Source of the DNA: Levilactobacillus zymae
GTDB taxonomy: Bacteria > Bacillota > Bacilli > Lactobacillales > Lactobacillaceae
Length of the DNA: 64,000 nucleotides
Reading direction: 5' to 3'
Assembly (NCBI RefSeq): GCF_032190635.1
Contig: NZ_JAVLAS010000001.1
Span: 1,488,001 to 1,552,000, forward strand
Position 1 is the first letter of the stretch; each line of letters opens with the position of its first letter. Below are positions 38,138 through 47,438 of this stretch, piece after piece. Position numbers and translations under genes: made by a program. Under the pieces are notes generated by a model. It made no database searches, was not told where the DNA came from, and was given only the letters and a program-made list of their open reading frames with translations.

Positions 38138-38716
38138 ATGGAAAATCGTCAACAGGGACTGGGCGTTCGGGCCATGGTGGAAATGGCGCTCTTTGCTGGG
38201 GTGGCTTACGTATTAATGTTTATCTCCATCCCCATTATTCCGATCGTACCGTACATGAAGTTAGACCTGAGTGATCTCGTGGTCTTGCTGGGAATGAGTA
38301 TTTTCGGGGCAGGCGGGGCCGTGTTGATTGCGGCCGTTAAAGAGTTGTTGTATTTTGTCTCCACGGGCATGGACATCGTGAACTTTATCGGAGTCCTGAC
38401 CGCCTTTATTGCCGATTTGGCTTTTGTTTTGCCAATCAATGCGCTCCTGAAAGGTAAGCCCCACACACTGTCCCGGCAAATCGTCGCGGTGATCGGGGGC
38501 ACGGTCAGTCTGACGGTGGTCTTATCCCTGGCTAACTGGTGGATCATCACGCCACTGTACCTCAAGGTTTGGGGGATGTCGCTGGGGTTACCCGTGAACC
38601 AACTGATCTTGCTGGGGGTCATTCCGTTTAACCTGGTGAAGGGGATCGTCTTGGGCGTCCTGTTCATCTTGGTGAATCGGCGGCTGGGAGATTGGTTAGC
38701 CCGGCACCAAAATTAA
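38138..38716 (+). CDS. ribU: riboflavin ECF transporter S component
   Basis: 192 residues from the ATG at 38138 (AAGGAGGA upstream). Six hydrophobic helices; P-I-I-P-I-V-P-Y-M-K-L-D-L-S-D near residue 37 and the C-terminal V-I-P-F-N-L-V-K-G are hallmarks of RibU. It captures riboflavin and works with the shared EcfAA'T energising module encoded elsewhere. The FMN riboswitch that should control it is now 1.5 kb away across an insertion sequence, so it may be silent, constitutive at low level, or driven from the element end. Confidence 0.95.
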   Translation: MENRQQGLGVRAMVEMALFAGVAYVLMFISIPIIPIVPYMKLDLSDLVVLLGMSIFGAGGAVLIAAVKELLYFVSTGMDIVNFIGVLTAFIADLAFVLPINALLKGKPHTLSRQIVAVIGGTVSLTVVLSLANWWIITPLYLKVWGMSLGLPVNQLILLGVIPFNLVKGIVLGVLFILVNRRLGDWLARHQN

Positions 38717-38741
38717 CGCGTTAATGACGAATTACTGATAA

Positions 38742-38769
38742 GGGGACCGTCGCTGGGCGGTCCCTTTTT
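38742..38769 (+). terminator. terminator after ribU
   Basis: GGGGACCG pairs with CGGTCCC, followed by five T. Confidence 0.9.
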
Positions 38770-38817
38770 GAGTATGGTAAACTATAACGGACAATGGAGA
38801 CGAGAGGAGCGTTGGTG

Positions 38818-39882
38818 GTGAATCCGCAAGACTTATTACACCTGCTGAGTGACCGCCAAGCCCGGCGGTTACGGGTGATTGAAAATTTATTACGGGGGCG
38901 TAAAACGGTCTCAACCCTGTATTGGGGACAACGCTACGGCTTACTTTATCTGTTAAGTCTGGATAAGCAGTTGGCACGTGGCGACCTCGATGCCGTGGCT
39001 CAGGTCCTGGTGACCCACAAACTGGCGACCTGGACGCCAGCCGAGCAACCGCAGCTGCGGTTAACGCCGCTGGGAGTGGCGCAACGAAACCAAGCAGCAA
39101 CGGTACAGCCGGTCACACAAGCGGTCTGGCCGCAGGTGGCGTTAAACTTGGCCCGGCAGCGGCTACTGCTGAGCGTCCAGGTGGTCTCGCAGTACGCCCA
39201 CCAAACGGCACGGTACTACCCCTTAACCACGGATCTTGCCACCCAGCAGGCCGTGCGGCAGTGGTTTCATCAGGCTAAAGCGCCGGACCTCGCCGATCAG
39301 GTCTTGACGGCCCTGACCGGCAGCCTAAAACGACTTCCGACCGTTACGGCACTGGTAACTACGGCCGGGTTTAGTGGGTACCAGCATCCGGGACTGACCG
39401 ACCAACAACTGGCGCAACAGCTACACCAGACCCCCTGGGAGATTTACTTACGCCACGTGGACGGCGTGGTTCAGATTGCGCAAGATGCCCGGCAGGTCGA
39501 TCATCCGTTGCACGCCTTATTGGCCCCGGCCTGGCAAACGGCGGTGACGCGTAGTGCCCAGGCCACGCTGACGGCGGTAACCACCACGACGTTAACTCTC
39601 GATCAGGTCGCCACCCAACGACAAATCAAGCCGAGCACCGTACGTGAGCACCTCTTAGAGGCCGCTATCATGCTACCCGTCACGGCTTTGCCGTACGAAC
39701 GACTCTTACCGGTTAAAACGCGACAAGCGCTCTTAGCGGTCCTGCCGGCACAACTGGATGATTGGGAGTATACCGCGTTACCCACCGAGCTACAGCAACA
39801 GATTGACTTCTTTACGTTTCGACTCTTTGCAATTTTACGGGATAAGGAAGGTGAGCGCCATGGCAGAACCCCTCACGACTAG
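38818..39882 (+). CDS. YpbB-type helix-turn-helix protein
   Basis: 354 residues from the GTG at 38818 (AGGAG eight bases upstream; ATG at 38794 and TTG at 38812 are alternatives). Mostly helical; near the C-terminus, T-L-D-Q-V-A-T-Q-R-Q-I-K-P-S-T-V-R-E-H-L is the helicase-associated HTH_40 motif. It corresponds to B. subtilis YpbB, encoded directly before recQ (recS). Role unknown, probably a partner of RecQ. The last 23 bases overlap recQ, so translation is probably coupled. Confidence 0.8.
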   Translation: MNPQDLLHLLSDRQARRLRVIENLLRGRKTVSTLYWGQRYGLLYLLSLDKQLARGDLDAVAQVLVTHKLATWTPAEQPQLRLTPLGVAQRNQAATVQPVTQAVWPQVALNLARQRLLLSVQVVSQYAHQTARYYPLTTDLATQQAVRQWFHQAKAPDLADQVLTALTGSLKRLPTVTALVTTAGFSGYQHPGLTDQQLAQQLHQTPWEIYLRHVDGVVQIAQDARQVDHPLHALLAPAWQTAVTRSAQATLTAVTTTTLTLDQVATQRQIKPSTVREHLLEAAIMLPVTALPYERLLPVKTRQALLAVLPAQLDDWEYTALPTELQQQIDFFTFRLFAILRDKEGERHGRTPHD

Positions 39883-41299
39883 CTTGCAAGCCGTCTTTGG
39901 GTATTCGCAATTTCGTGCCGGACAGGCGGCGGCCCTCACCGCGCTAGAACGGGGTCAAGACACCCTAGCAGTGCTACCAACCGGGGCGGGGAAAACGCTG
40001 ATTTATCAATTGTATGGGTACCGGCATGCCGGGTGTGTGTTGATTGTGTCGCCGTTACTGGCACTAATGACCGACCAGGTGAACCGCATGCGGTTAGCCG
40101 GGTTTCGACGGGTAGCGGCAATCACCTCGTTGACCAGCTTCGGGGAACGGCAAACCATTTTAAACCACCTGGACCGTTATCAATTCCTATTTTTGTCCCC
40201 AGAAATGCTGGCCCAACCGGCAATGTTGGCTCGCTTACAGCAATTGACCTTAAGCCTATTGGTGGTTGATGAAGCCCACTGTATCGTGCAATGGGGCCCC
40301 GACTTTCGCCCCGATTACCTATTATTGGGGGCGATTCGCGAGAAGCTGGAGCGCCCGTTGATCCTCATGTTGACGGCCACGGCCGATCAAGCGACTCAAG
40401 GAGAAATTGCCAAACAGTTGCGCACCACGCCCACCGTCGTGACGGAATCGATCAACCGGCCGAATATTTTCTTAGATGTGGAGCACGTCGCTAACCAGGC
40501 CGCTAAGCGCGAGCGCTTGTTAACATTGGTGACCCAGTTAGTCTTTCCCGGGGTGATCTACTTTTCAAGTAAGCAGCTGGCTAGTGAAACGGCCCAGTGG
40601 TTGCGCGACCAGACCGGGCTAACGGTGGCGGCTTACCACGCCGGGCTATCCAGCGAAGATCGCTTTAAGATTCAGCAACAATTCATGCAGGGAGATCTGG
40701 CCATCATTTGTGCCACCAGCGCCTTTGGCATGGGGATTGACAAAAACGATGTGCGCTACGTGATTCACTATCATCTGCCGGCCGATCTGGGGAGTTATGC
40801 GCAGGAGATGGGGCGTGCGGGCCGCGACGGGCAACCCAGTCTGGCGGTTCTCCTTTACGCGCCAGGTGACGAACGGCTCCCCCTCACGTTAAATCAGGCC
40901 AATCGCCCGGATGACGCCACGATTCAGCGATTCTACGCGCACCCGCAGGCCTTCAGTCAAGATGATCCGGGCGTTGCCCTATTGACCTTTTACCAGCAAC
41001 ACGGAATCTCGGCTTCCGCCGTGCAAGCGCTGTTTGAGCGGCGGGAGCGAGAACGCGCCCGGGCACTCGATCAGATGTTGGCTTACGTACACGAGCAACG
41101 GTGTTTACGGACCAGCTGGCTAGCGGCTTTTAATGAATCCGCGCCGACCCACGATCAGCAGTGTTGTGCCCCGGCGTCGGTGCCGTTGGATTTGGCCGCG
41201 TTGGGCCTCCAGCGAAAACCCCAAGCGCAGAGCCCTTCGGCGGCAGCACAGCCGGATTGGCTCACCCAGCTACGTCAGCTATTTTTATCCAATAATTAA
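39860..41299 (+). CDS. recQ: RecQ-family ATP-dependent DNA helicase
   Basis: 479 residues from the ATG at 39860 (GGAAGGTGAG upstream). Superfamily 2 motifs: Q motif F-R-A-G-Q, Walker A P-T-G-A-G-K-T, D-E-A-H-C-I-V-Q-W-G, L-T-A-T-A, and motif VI E-M-G-R-A-G-R-D-G. The zinc/RQC region is short, with C near 413 and C-C near 433; no HRDC domain, matching the short RecS-type Bacilli helicase. It unwinds 3'-5' DNA during repair and replication-fork restart. Confidence 0.94.
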   Translation: MAEPLTTSLQAVFGYSQFRAGQAAALTALERGQDTLAVLPTGAGKTLIYQLYGYRHAGCVLIVSPLLALMTDQVNRMRLAGFRRVAAITSLTSFGERQTILNHLDRYQFLFLSPEMLAQPAMLARLQQLTLSLLVVDEAHCIVQWGPDFRPDYLLLGAIREKLERPLILMLTATADQATQGEIAKQLRTTPTVVTESINRPNIFLDVEHVANQAAKRERLLTLVTQLVFPGVIYFSSKQLASETAQWLRDQTGLTVAAYHAGLSSEDRFKIQQQFMQGDLAIICATSAFGMGIDKNDVRYVIHYHLPADLGSYAQEMGRAGRDGQPSLAVLLYAPGDERLPLTLNQANRPDDATIQRFYAHPQAFSQDDPGVALLTFYQQHGISASAVQALFERRERERARALDQMLAYVHEQRCLRTSWLAAFNESAPTHDQQCCAPASVPLDLAALGLQRKPQAQSPSAAAQPDWLTQLRQLFLSNN

Positions 41300-41359
41300 G
41301 GAATTCGGGTAGGGAGTATGGTATGATTACGGGTGAAAGTTTTTCAGGGAGGTTAGATG

Positions 41360-41971
41360 ATGAGTCAGAAACGTGACGAGCAAACGCCCAAGGAGCAAAC
41401 GTCGCGGCCGTGGGAACAGTCGTTTGCTGATGATCGGGACGATCAGGGAAACCTGTCGCGAACGAAAATGCGGCGACAAAATCATAGTAACACCATGGTG
41501 ACCGTTATTTTGGTGGCCATTATCATCGTGATTGCGGCGGCTTCATTGGTATATGGGTTAGCTCGGCAAAGTTCGGTTAACCGGCCCCAAAATACGGAAA
41601 AGGTGGCCGCCGGAAGTTCAAGTTCTTCGTCGAAGAAGGCCGCTAGTTCCAGCAGTCATCATAAAAAAGCGGCAACGGCGTCTAAACACCGTGCCAAAAC
41701 AGAATCGACGACTGCTAGTTCGACGGAAACGGCGACTAGCAGTTCTTCGGCTACCTCGGCAACGACGGCGACCAGTGCGACGTCTGCTAGCAGCACGAGT
41801 AGCAGCTCAACCACTAGTACTGCGGGTAAGAAGTACACCACGGTCCAAGCGGGGCAAGGGGTGTATCGGGTTGCCACGAATGCGGGCATCTCGGAACAAA
41901 AATTATTAGAATTAAACGGCCTATCGTCCGGTGCCACGGTTCATCCGGGACAACGGTTACGAGTTCGGTAA
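41360..41971 (+). CDS. LysM-domain membrane-anchored protein
   Basis: 203 residues from the ATG at 41360, seven bases after AGGGAGG (an ATG one codon earlier is too close). Hydrophilic cytoplasmic N-terminus of 44 residues, one membrane helix (about 45-67), a long low-complexity Ser/Thr/Ala linker (about 80-155), and a C-terminal LysM (K-Y-T-T-V-Q-A-G-Q-G-V-Y-R-V-A, then H-P-G-Q-R-L-R-V) that binds peptidoglycan. Similar small proteins lie between recQ and cmk in many lactobacilli and enterococci. Probably a wall-synthesis or division accessory factor. Confidence 0.9.
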   Translation: MSQKRDEQTPKEQTSRPWEQSFADDRDDQGNLSRTKMRRQNHSNTMVTVILVAIIIVIAAASLVYGLARQSSVNRPQNTEKVAAGSSSSSSKKAASSSSHHKKAATASKHRAKTESTTASSTETATSSSSATSATTATSATSASSTSSSSTTSTAGKKYTTVQAGQGVYRVATNAGISEQKLLELNGLSSGATVHPGQRLRVR

Positions 41972-42004
41972 GATTAAATACTTAGATTAGGAGTTAATGT
42001 GGTT

Positions 42005-42691
42005 ATGGCTAAGCAAGGGTTACAGGTGGCAATCGACGGACCGGCTTCTGCCGGGAAGAGTACGGTGGCAAAAATTGTGGCACAACGTTTTCATTATATT
42101 TATTGCGATACCGGGGCAATGTACCGGGCGATTACGTGGAAGGCGTTGCAGGCTGGCGCGGATTTAGACGACGAGGCCACGATTAAGCAACTACTCGATC
42201 AAATCACGATCCGGTTTGAACCCGGGACGCCGACCCAAAAGGTGTTTGTGGATGATACGGAAGTGACGCTGGCTATTCGGCAACCGGACGTGACCAACTC
42301 GGTCTCCCAAGTTTCTGCATTACCCGCCATTCGGGCGGAATTAACGGCACGGCAACGACAAATTGCCGATGCTGGCGGCATCGTGATGGACGGTCGAGAT
42401 ATCGGTTCGACCGTTTTACCGCACGCCGAGGTCAAGATCTTTATGGTAGCGAGTGTGGAAGAACGGGCCCAACGACGGTTAAAGGATAATGCCGCTAAGG
42501 GCATTGAAACGCCATTGGCCACGCTTAAGCACGAGATCGAGGAACGGGACCGCAAGGATTCAACCCGGAAGGTTTCCCCGTTAACCCAAGCGGCGGATGC
42601 GATTCGCTTAGATACCACTGCCTTATCGATTGAACAGGTGGCGGATCGGATCGCCGAAATTATTAAAGAAAAAGAAATGCGACAGAAATAG
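42005..42691 (+). CDS. cmk: cytidylate kinase
   Basis: 228 residues from the ATG at 42005; the GTG at 41999 is closer to AGGAG (41989-41993) and is an alternative. P-loop G-P-A-S-A-G-K-S-T near residue 12, D-T-G-A-M-Y-R near 37, D-G-R-D-I-G-S near 131, and R-R-L-K-D-N near 158: the CMP kinase pattern. It phosphorylates CMP and dCMP. The cmk-rpsA-der order is conserved in Firmicutes. Confidence 0.97.
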   Translation: MAKQGLQVAIDGPASAGKSTVAKIVAQRFHYIYCDTGAMYRAITWKALQAGADLDDEATIKQLLDQITIRFEPGTPTQKVFVDDTEVTLAIRQPDVTNSVSQVSALPAIRAELTARQRQIADAGGIVMDGRDIGSTVLPHAEVKIFMVASVEERAQRRLKDNAAKGIETPLATLKHEIEERDRKDSTRKVSPLTQAADAIRLDTTALSIEQVADRIAEIIKEKEMRQK

Positions 42692-42764
42692 GCATTTTAC
42701 TAGCTTTTATCGCTATAATCAGATAAAATGGTGTTTAGAGTTGTCGCAAGGAGGAAATATTCGC

Positions 42765-44078
42765 ATGAGTGAAAATGGCACGAGTCAAAACAATGATAAC
42801 AATGATTTGCTGAACGCGTTGAATAACGTGGATAACGTGAAGGTCGGCGATGTTGTTAAGGGTGAAATCTTAGCAATCGACGACGATCAACAAGCAATTG
42901 TTGGGATCGGTGAAACTGGAATCGAAGGGGTCGTTCCGAAGAAGGAATTGTCCACGAAGCCAGTTGATGATATTAAATCAGTAATTAAAGTCGGGGACGT
43001 TTTAGACCTCGTCGTAATCTCACGTATCGGTAACGATAAAGAAGGCGGGAGCTACTTGCTGTCGCAACGTCGTTTGGAAGCCCGTAAGGTTTGGGACGAC
43101 ATTCAAAAGGAATTCGAAGCTGGTCACACGTTGACGGCCCCAGTAACCCAAGTGGTTAAGGGTGGTTTAGTGGTTGACGCCGGTGTGCGGGGTTTCGTCC
43201 CAGCATCTATGGTTTCGGATCACTTCGTTGAAGACCTGTCACAATTTAAGGGTCAAACCCTTGAATTTAAGATCGTGGAAATCGAACCTAGCGAAAACCG
43301 CTTGATCTTGTCCCACCGGGCCATTGTTGAAAAGCAACGGGCTGCTCAACGGGAAGAAATCATGGCGAAGTTACAAGCTGGTGACACGGTTGAAGGCAAG
43401 GTTGCACGTTTGACGAACTTCGGGGCCTTTGTTGACCTTGGTGGCGTGGACGGTTTGGTTCACGTTTCCGAAATTGCTTACGAACGGGTTGAAAAGCCTA
43501 GTGACGTTCTGAAGGTGGGCCAAGAAGTTAAGGTTAAGGTCTTGTCCGTCGATCCAGAACGTGACCGGATTTCACTGTCCATCAAGCAAACCTTACCAGA
43601 ACCTTGGGACGGGATCGAAGACAAGGCGCCACAAGGTAGCGTCTTAGACGGAACCGTTAAGCGTTTGACGAGCTTTGGGGCCTTCGTTGAAGTGTTCCCT
43701 GGCGTTGAAGGCTTGGTTCACATTTCCCAAATTTCACACCAACACATTGCGACGCCAGCTGACGTCTTGAAGGTTGGTCAAGAAATCAAGGTTAAGGTCT
43801 TAGATGTTCGGCCAAACGATCACCGTTTAGCTTTGTCCATCAAGGCCTTGGAAGAAAAGCCACAATCTGGTGACGAAGGTCACGACAATGGCGGTAACGC
43901 TAGTCGTCCTCGGAACAACCGGAACAACGGTGGTTCTCGTCCACGGCGGAACAACTGGAACTCTGCTGAAACTTCGACGGCTAACGCCCCAGAAGAAAGC
44001 ACCGGCTTCTCTTTAGGTGACCTGATTGGGGACAGCCTGAAAAAGGATATCGAAAACCAGGAAAACGACAAGGACTAA
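42765..44078 (+). CDS. rpsA: 30S ribosomal protein S1 homologue
   Basis: 437 residues from the ATG at 42765 (AAGGAGGA upstream). Four S1 repeats, each starting near G-D-V-V-K-G, T-A-P-V-T-Q-V, G-D-T-V-E-G-K-V and L-D-G-T-V-K-R; the last two contain N-F-G-A-F-V-D and S-F-G-A-F-V-E. A Gly/Asn/Arg-rich tail follows (about residues 375-410). Gram-positive members are shorter than the six-repeat E. coli protein. Codon use indicates high expression. A TATAAT (42714-42719) upstream may be its -10 box. Confidence 0.96.
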   Translation: MSENGTSQNNDNNDLLNALNNVDNVKVGDVVKGEILAIDDDQQAIVGIGETGIEGVVPKKELSTKPVDDIKSVIKVGDVLDLVVISRIGNDKEGGSYLLSQRRLEARKVWDDIQKEFEAGHTLTAPVTQVVKGGLVVDAGVRGFVPASMVSDHFVEDLSQFKGQTLEFKIVEIEPSENRLILSHRAIVEKQRAAQREEIMAKLQAGDTVEGKVARLTNFGAFVDLGGVDGLVHVSEIAYERVEKPSDVLKVGQEVKVKVLSVDPERDRISLSIKQTLPEPWDGIEDKAPQGSVLDGTVKRLTSFGAFVEVFPGVEGLVHISQISHQHIATPADVLKVGQEIKVKVLDVRPNDHRLALSIKALEEKPQSGDEGHDNGGNASRPRNNRNNGGSRPRRNNWNSAETSTANAPEESTGFSLGDLIGDSLKKDIENQENDKD

Positions 44079-44098
44079 TTTAGATTAGCTTGTTGTTC

Positions 44099-44150
44099 AA
44101 AAGGGGTCTAGAGCGAAACTTGAATGGGTTGCGTTCTGGCCCTTTTTCTG
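44099..44150 (+). terminator. imperfect hairpin between rpsA and der
   Basis: AAAAGGGG-TCTAGAGCG pairs imperfectly with CGTTCTGGCCCTTTT and is followed by T. Likely partial terminator. Confidence 0.55.
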
Positions 44151-44194
44151 TCATTAAATGTAAGCAAGGTAAACAAATAAAGGAGGGATTTACG

Positions 44195-45502
44195 ATGGCT
44201 TATCCCGTAGTGGCCATTGTTGGCCGCCCCAACGTAGGGAAGTCGACGTTGTTTAATCGAATTGCCGGTGAACGGATTTCCATCGTCGAAGACACCCCCG
44301 GGGTAACGCGTGACCGGATCTATGCACCAGCCGAATGGTTGGGAACGGAATTTCGGATGATTGATACCGGGGGGATCGACATGGGTGATGAACCGTTTCT
44401 CACCCAGATTACCCAACAAGCTGAAATTGCGATCGATGAGGCGGACGTGATTGTGTTCGTGGCGAGTGCCCCGGAAGGGATCACGGATGCCGACGAGAAG
44501 GTTGCTAAGATTCTTTACCGGTCGAAGAAGCCCGTCATTTTGGCCGTTAACAAGGCGGATAATCCGGAAGTGCGTGAAACCATCTACGATTTCTACGCTC
44601 TCGGGTTTGGTGATCCGTACCCGGTCTCCGGGGTCCATGGTTTGGGGCTAGGAGATCTGCTGGATGCGGTGATCAAGGAGTTCCCCACCGAAGACGGGGC
44701 GCCAGCCGACGACTCGATTCGCTTTAGTCTGATTGGCCGACCCAACGTGGGTAAATCCTCGTTAGTGAACGCCATGTTGGGCGAGGAACGGGTGATTGTC
44801 TCGAACATTGCGGGAACGACCCGCGATGCCGTGGATACTAAGTTTACGGCGGACGATACTCGGTTCACCATGGTCGATACGGCCGGGATCCGGAAACGCG
44901 GCAAGGTTTATGAAAACACCGAACGGTATAGTGTCATGCGGGCCATGCGCGCCATTGACGATTCCGACGTGGTGTTAGTGGTTTTAAACGCCGAAGAAGG
45001 AATTCGCGAACAGGATAAGCGGGTGGCCGGCTACGCCCATGAAGCGGGTCGGGGCATCATTATCCTGGTCAATAAGTGGGACACCTTGAAGAAGGACAAT
45101 CACACGTTGACGGATTTTGAAAATCTGATTCGGGCGGAATTCCAGTACCTAAGTTACGCGCCGATTCTGTTCGTTTCAGCCAAGACCGGGCAACGCTTGG
45201 CGCAGTTACCGGCGTTGATTAAACGAGTGTCCGCCAACCACAATCAACGGGTCCAGTCGGCCACGTTGAACGACGTGATCATGGATGCGATTGCGTTGAA
45301 TCCGACGCCATCTGACAACGGGAAACGGTTGCGGGTCTACTACGCCACACAGGTGGCCGTGGCACCCCCGACTTTTGTGGTCTTCGTCAACGACCCGAAG
45401 ATGATGCACTTCTCCTATGAGCGTTTCTTGGAAAATCAGATTCGTGAACACTTCGATTTCGAAGGGACACCGTTGCATCTGATCGAACGGGCCCGGAAGT
45501 AA
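44195..45502 (+). CDS. der: GTPase Der (EngA)
   Basis: 435 residues from the ATG at 44195 (AAAGGAGGG upstream). Two tandem GTPase domains, each with a complete P-loop (G-R-P-N-V-G-K-S-T near 10 and G-R-P-N-V-G-K-S-S near 183), D-T-G-G and D-T-A-G switch motifs and N-K-A-D / N-K-W-D, and a C-terminal KH-like domain. It is an essential 50S assembly factor. Confidence 0.98.
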   Translation: MAYPVVAIVGRPNVGKSTLFNRIAGERISIVEDTPGVTRDRIYAPAEWLGTEFRMIDTGGIDMGDEPFLTQITQQAEIAIDEADVIVFVASAPEGITDADEKVAKILYRSKKPVILAVNKADNPEVRETIYDFYALGFGDPYPVSGVHGLGLGDLLDAVIKEFPTEDGAPADDSIRFSLIGRPNVGKSSLVNAMLGEERVIVSNIAGTTRDAVDTKFTADDTRFTMVDTAGIRKRGKVYENTERYSVMRAMRAIDDSDVVLVVLNAEEGIREQDKRVAGYAHEAGRGIIILVNKWDTLKKDNHTLTDFENLIRAEFQYLSYAPILFVSAKTGQRLAQLPALIKRVSANHNQRVQSATLNDVIMDAIALNPTPSDNGKRLRVYYATQVAVAPPTFVVFVNDPKMMHFSYERFLENQIREHFDFEGTPLHLIERARK

Positions 45503-45601
45503 CGGCGAACCCCGTGATAACAACCTTTTGCCCAAAAATCGGGTAAAATGATAAAAATCACAAAAAGTTCAAGGATAATTGCTAAAAAATGGCGTTATCC
45601 C

Positions 45602-45741
45602 TTGTCATATAAGGCTTCCTGTGCTATCTTTGATAAAGAAATGATGCGGTTTCCCCGTATTTGTTTCATCATTTTTGGACCACTCAAAAATGATCACTAG
45701 ATGGCCTACATCTAATCTTCTGTTCAGGAGGTGAATTCAAA
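45602..45741 (+). promoter_or_regulatory. hup promoter and structured leader
   Basis: TTGTCA (45602-45607), 17-base spacer, TATCTT (45625-45630). In the leader, AAATGATG (45639-45646) can pair with CATCATTT (45667-45674), which is followed by T; alternatively ATCATTTTT (45668-45676) pairs perfectly with AAAAATGAT (45686-45694). The two are mutually exclusive. A third hairpin TAGATG...CATCTA follows (about 45699-45715). The stretch 45503-45601 holds nothing recognisable. Confidence 0.65.
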
Positions 45742-46017
45742 ATGGCAAACAAAGCACAATTGGTTAGCGATGTTGCAACGGCAACTGGCTTAACTAAAAA
45801 GGACGCAACGGCTGCAGTTGATGCAGTCTTCGATTCTGTCCAAGCAACGTTGGCTAAAGGCGAAAAGGTTCAATTGATCGGCTTTGGTAACTTTGAAGTA
45901 CGTGAACGTGCAGCTCGTAAGGGCCGTAACCCACAAACTGGACAAGAAATCCAAATTCCTGCAAGCAAAGTACCTGCATTCAAGCCAGGTAAAGCTTTAA
46001 AGGATGCTGTTAAATAA
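45742..46017 (+). CDS. hup: DNA-binding protein HU
   Basis: 91 residues, full HU length. [20 protein letters not shown] and the intercalating-loop proline in N-P-Q-T-G are diagnostic; the helical N-terminus starts M-A-N-K-A-Q-L. It forms dimers that bend and compact DNA. CAGGAGGTG precedes the ATG. Codon use differs from neighbours (GAA, GGT, GTT, CAA rich), as expected for an abundant protein. Confidence 0.98.
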   Translation: MANKAQLVSDVATATGLTKKDATAAVDAVFDSVQATLAKGEKVQLIGFGNFEVRERAARKGRNPQTGQEIQIPASKVPAFKPGKALKDAVK

Positions 46018-46046
46018 TTATAATTAACTATTTAATGGATAAAGGG

Positions 46047-46073
46047 CCAGTCCGGTCGACGGACTGGTTTTTT
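46047..46073 (+). terminator. terminator after hup
   Basis: CCAGTCCG pairs with CGGACTGG, followed by six T. Confidence 0.95.
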
Positions 46074-46125
46074 ATTACCATTAAGCTTCAACCCATGAGC
46101 AACCTTGAGGAGGCTGAAAATACAG

Positions 46126-47391
46126 ATGAGTTACGCACAAACCGCGTTGGATCAACTGGAAAAAGGACAACTGGATGACTTTAAGAAGCAATACGCCCTG
46201 GCATTACGCCACGACGATGACGATACCTTGTTCAGCCTGGCCGAAGAACTGTACTCCTTAGGTTTTTTGAATCAGTCCCGGCGCATTTACGAGAAGCTCT
46301 TAACAAAGTACCCGGACGAAGACGAATTACGCACGAATCTGGCCGACATCGCTATCGATGAAGATAAAAACGATGAGGCCTTAGACTACCTGAACCAGGT
46401 GCGGCCGGATTCACCGGCTTACGTGCAGGCGTTGATGGTGGCAGCTGATCTGTACCAGACCCAGGAACTCTTCGAGGTCAGCGAACAGAAGCTGCTAACG
46501 GCTCGTAAGTTGGCGCCTAATGAACCGGTGATTACCTTTGCGTTGGCCGAGCTATACTTCACCATGCGGGAATTTCGCAAGGCCATTCCGCTATATCTGG
46601 AACTCATCACGGCGGGAACCACTACGTTGTCGCGGGTGAACCTGGTAGAGCGGCTAGGAGTGGCCTACGCTAATGCCGGCCGGTTTGAGCAGGCCATCGG
46701 CTATCTAAAGCAGATTCATCCGGGCGATATGACCGCTGACGTGAAGTTCGAAACGGCCTTCACCTACCTGCAGTTACAGGAACGACCGGCGGCCATTCAC
46801 CTATTCGACGAACTGAAGGACAGCGATCCACACTATACATCGCTGTATCCGTATCTGGGGCAGGCGCTCGAGGCCGAAAATCGCCTACCAGAGGCCCTAA
46901 CGACGCTGCAGGAGGGTTTGGGCGTCGACCAGTACAACGAAAAGCTGTGGCTGCAGGCGGCGCACGTGGCCACTAAATTGGATGACGAGGAGTTGGCCGA
47001 GCGGTACCTGAAAAAGGGGCACGACCTGGATGCCGACGATCTCAGTGCAGTTATCCAATTGAGTAACCTCTACGTTAAACAAGAGCGTTGGGACGAGAAC
47101 CTAGCGCTGGTCCAGCCGTACCTGAAGGACGAGGGGGCCGATCCGCAGTTGTTTTGGAACCTGGCCGTTACGGCTCAGCACCAGGAAAATTACGCGCAAG
47201 CTCGTCAAGCCTACGACGCGACGGCACCGTTCTTCATGGATCAGCCGGACTTTTTGAAGCCCGCAATTTACTTCTACCGGGAAGAAGGGGCCAACGAACA
47301 GGCCCGTAAGCTGCTCCAAGCCTACGTCCAGTTAGTCCCGGACGATGCCGAAATGGCCGCTTTATGGGATCGGTATCAAGACGAAAATTAA
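46126..47391 (+). CDS. tetratricopeptide repeat protein (YpiA-like)
   Basis: 421 residues from the ATG at 46126 with TTGAGGAGG upstream. Almost entirely TPR helices: for instance L-Y-S-L-G-F-L-N-Q-S-R-R-I-Y-E-K-L, V-A-Y-A-N-A-G-R-F-E-Q-A-I and Y-A-Q-A-R-Q-A-Y. No signal peptide or catalytic motif, so a cytoplasmic scaffold. Its position between hup and cca corresponds to YpiA in Bacillus relatives. Role unknown. Confidence 0.88.
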   Translation: MSYAQTALDQLEKGQLDDFKKQYALALRHDDDDTLFSLAEELYSLGFLNQSRRIYEKLLTKYPDEDELRTNLADIAIDEDKNDEALDYLNQVRPDSPAYVQALMVAADLYQTQELFEVSEQKLLTARKLAPNEPVITFALAELYFTMREFRKAIPLYLELITAGTTTLSRVNLVERLGVAYANAGRFEQAIGYLKQIHPGDMTADVKFETAFTYLQLQERPAAIHLFDELKDSDPHYTSLYPYLGQALEAENRLPEALTTLQEGLGVDQYNEKLWLQAAHVATKLDDEELAERYLKKGHDLDADDLSAVIQLSNLYVKQERWDENLALVQPYLKDEGADPQLFWNLAVTAQHQENYAQARQAYDATAPFFMDQPDFLKPAIYFYREEGANEQARKLLQAYVQLVPDDAEMAALWDRYQDEN

Positions 47392-47403
47392 CGAATCACG
47401 CAG

Positions 47404-47438
47404 GAATCGACGCCTTGAGCTGGCGGCGGTTCTTTTTT
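47404..47438 (+). terminator. terminator after the TPR gene
   Basis: GAATCGACGCC pairs with GGCGGCGGTTC (mismatches inside), followed by six T. Confidence 0.85.

Noticed and set aside
41580..41820. Tandem repeat or CRISPR-like array in the LysM gene
   Set aside because: It is low-complexity Ser/Thr/Ala coding sequence, in frame, with no regular repeat-spacer structure.
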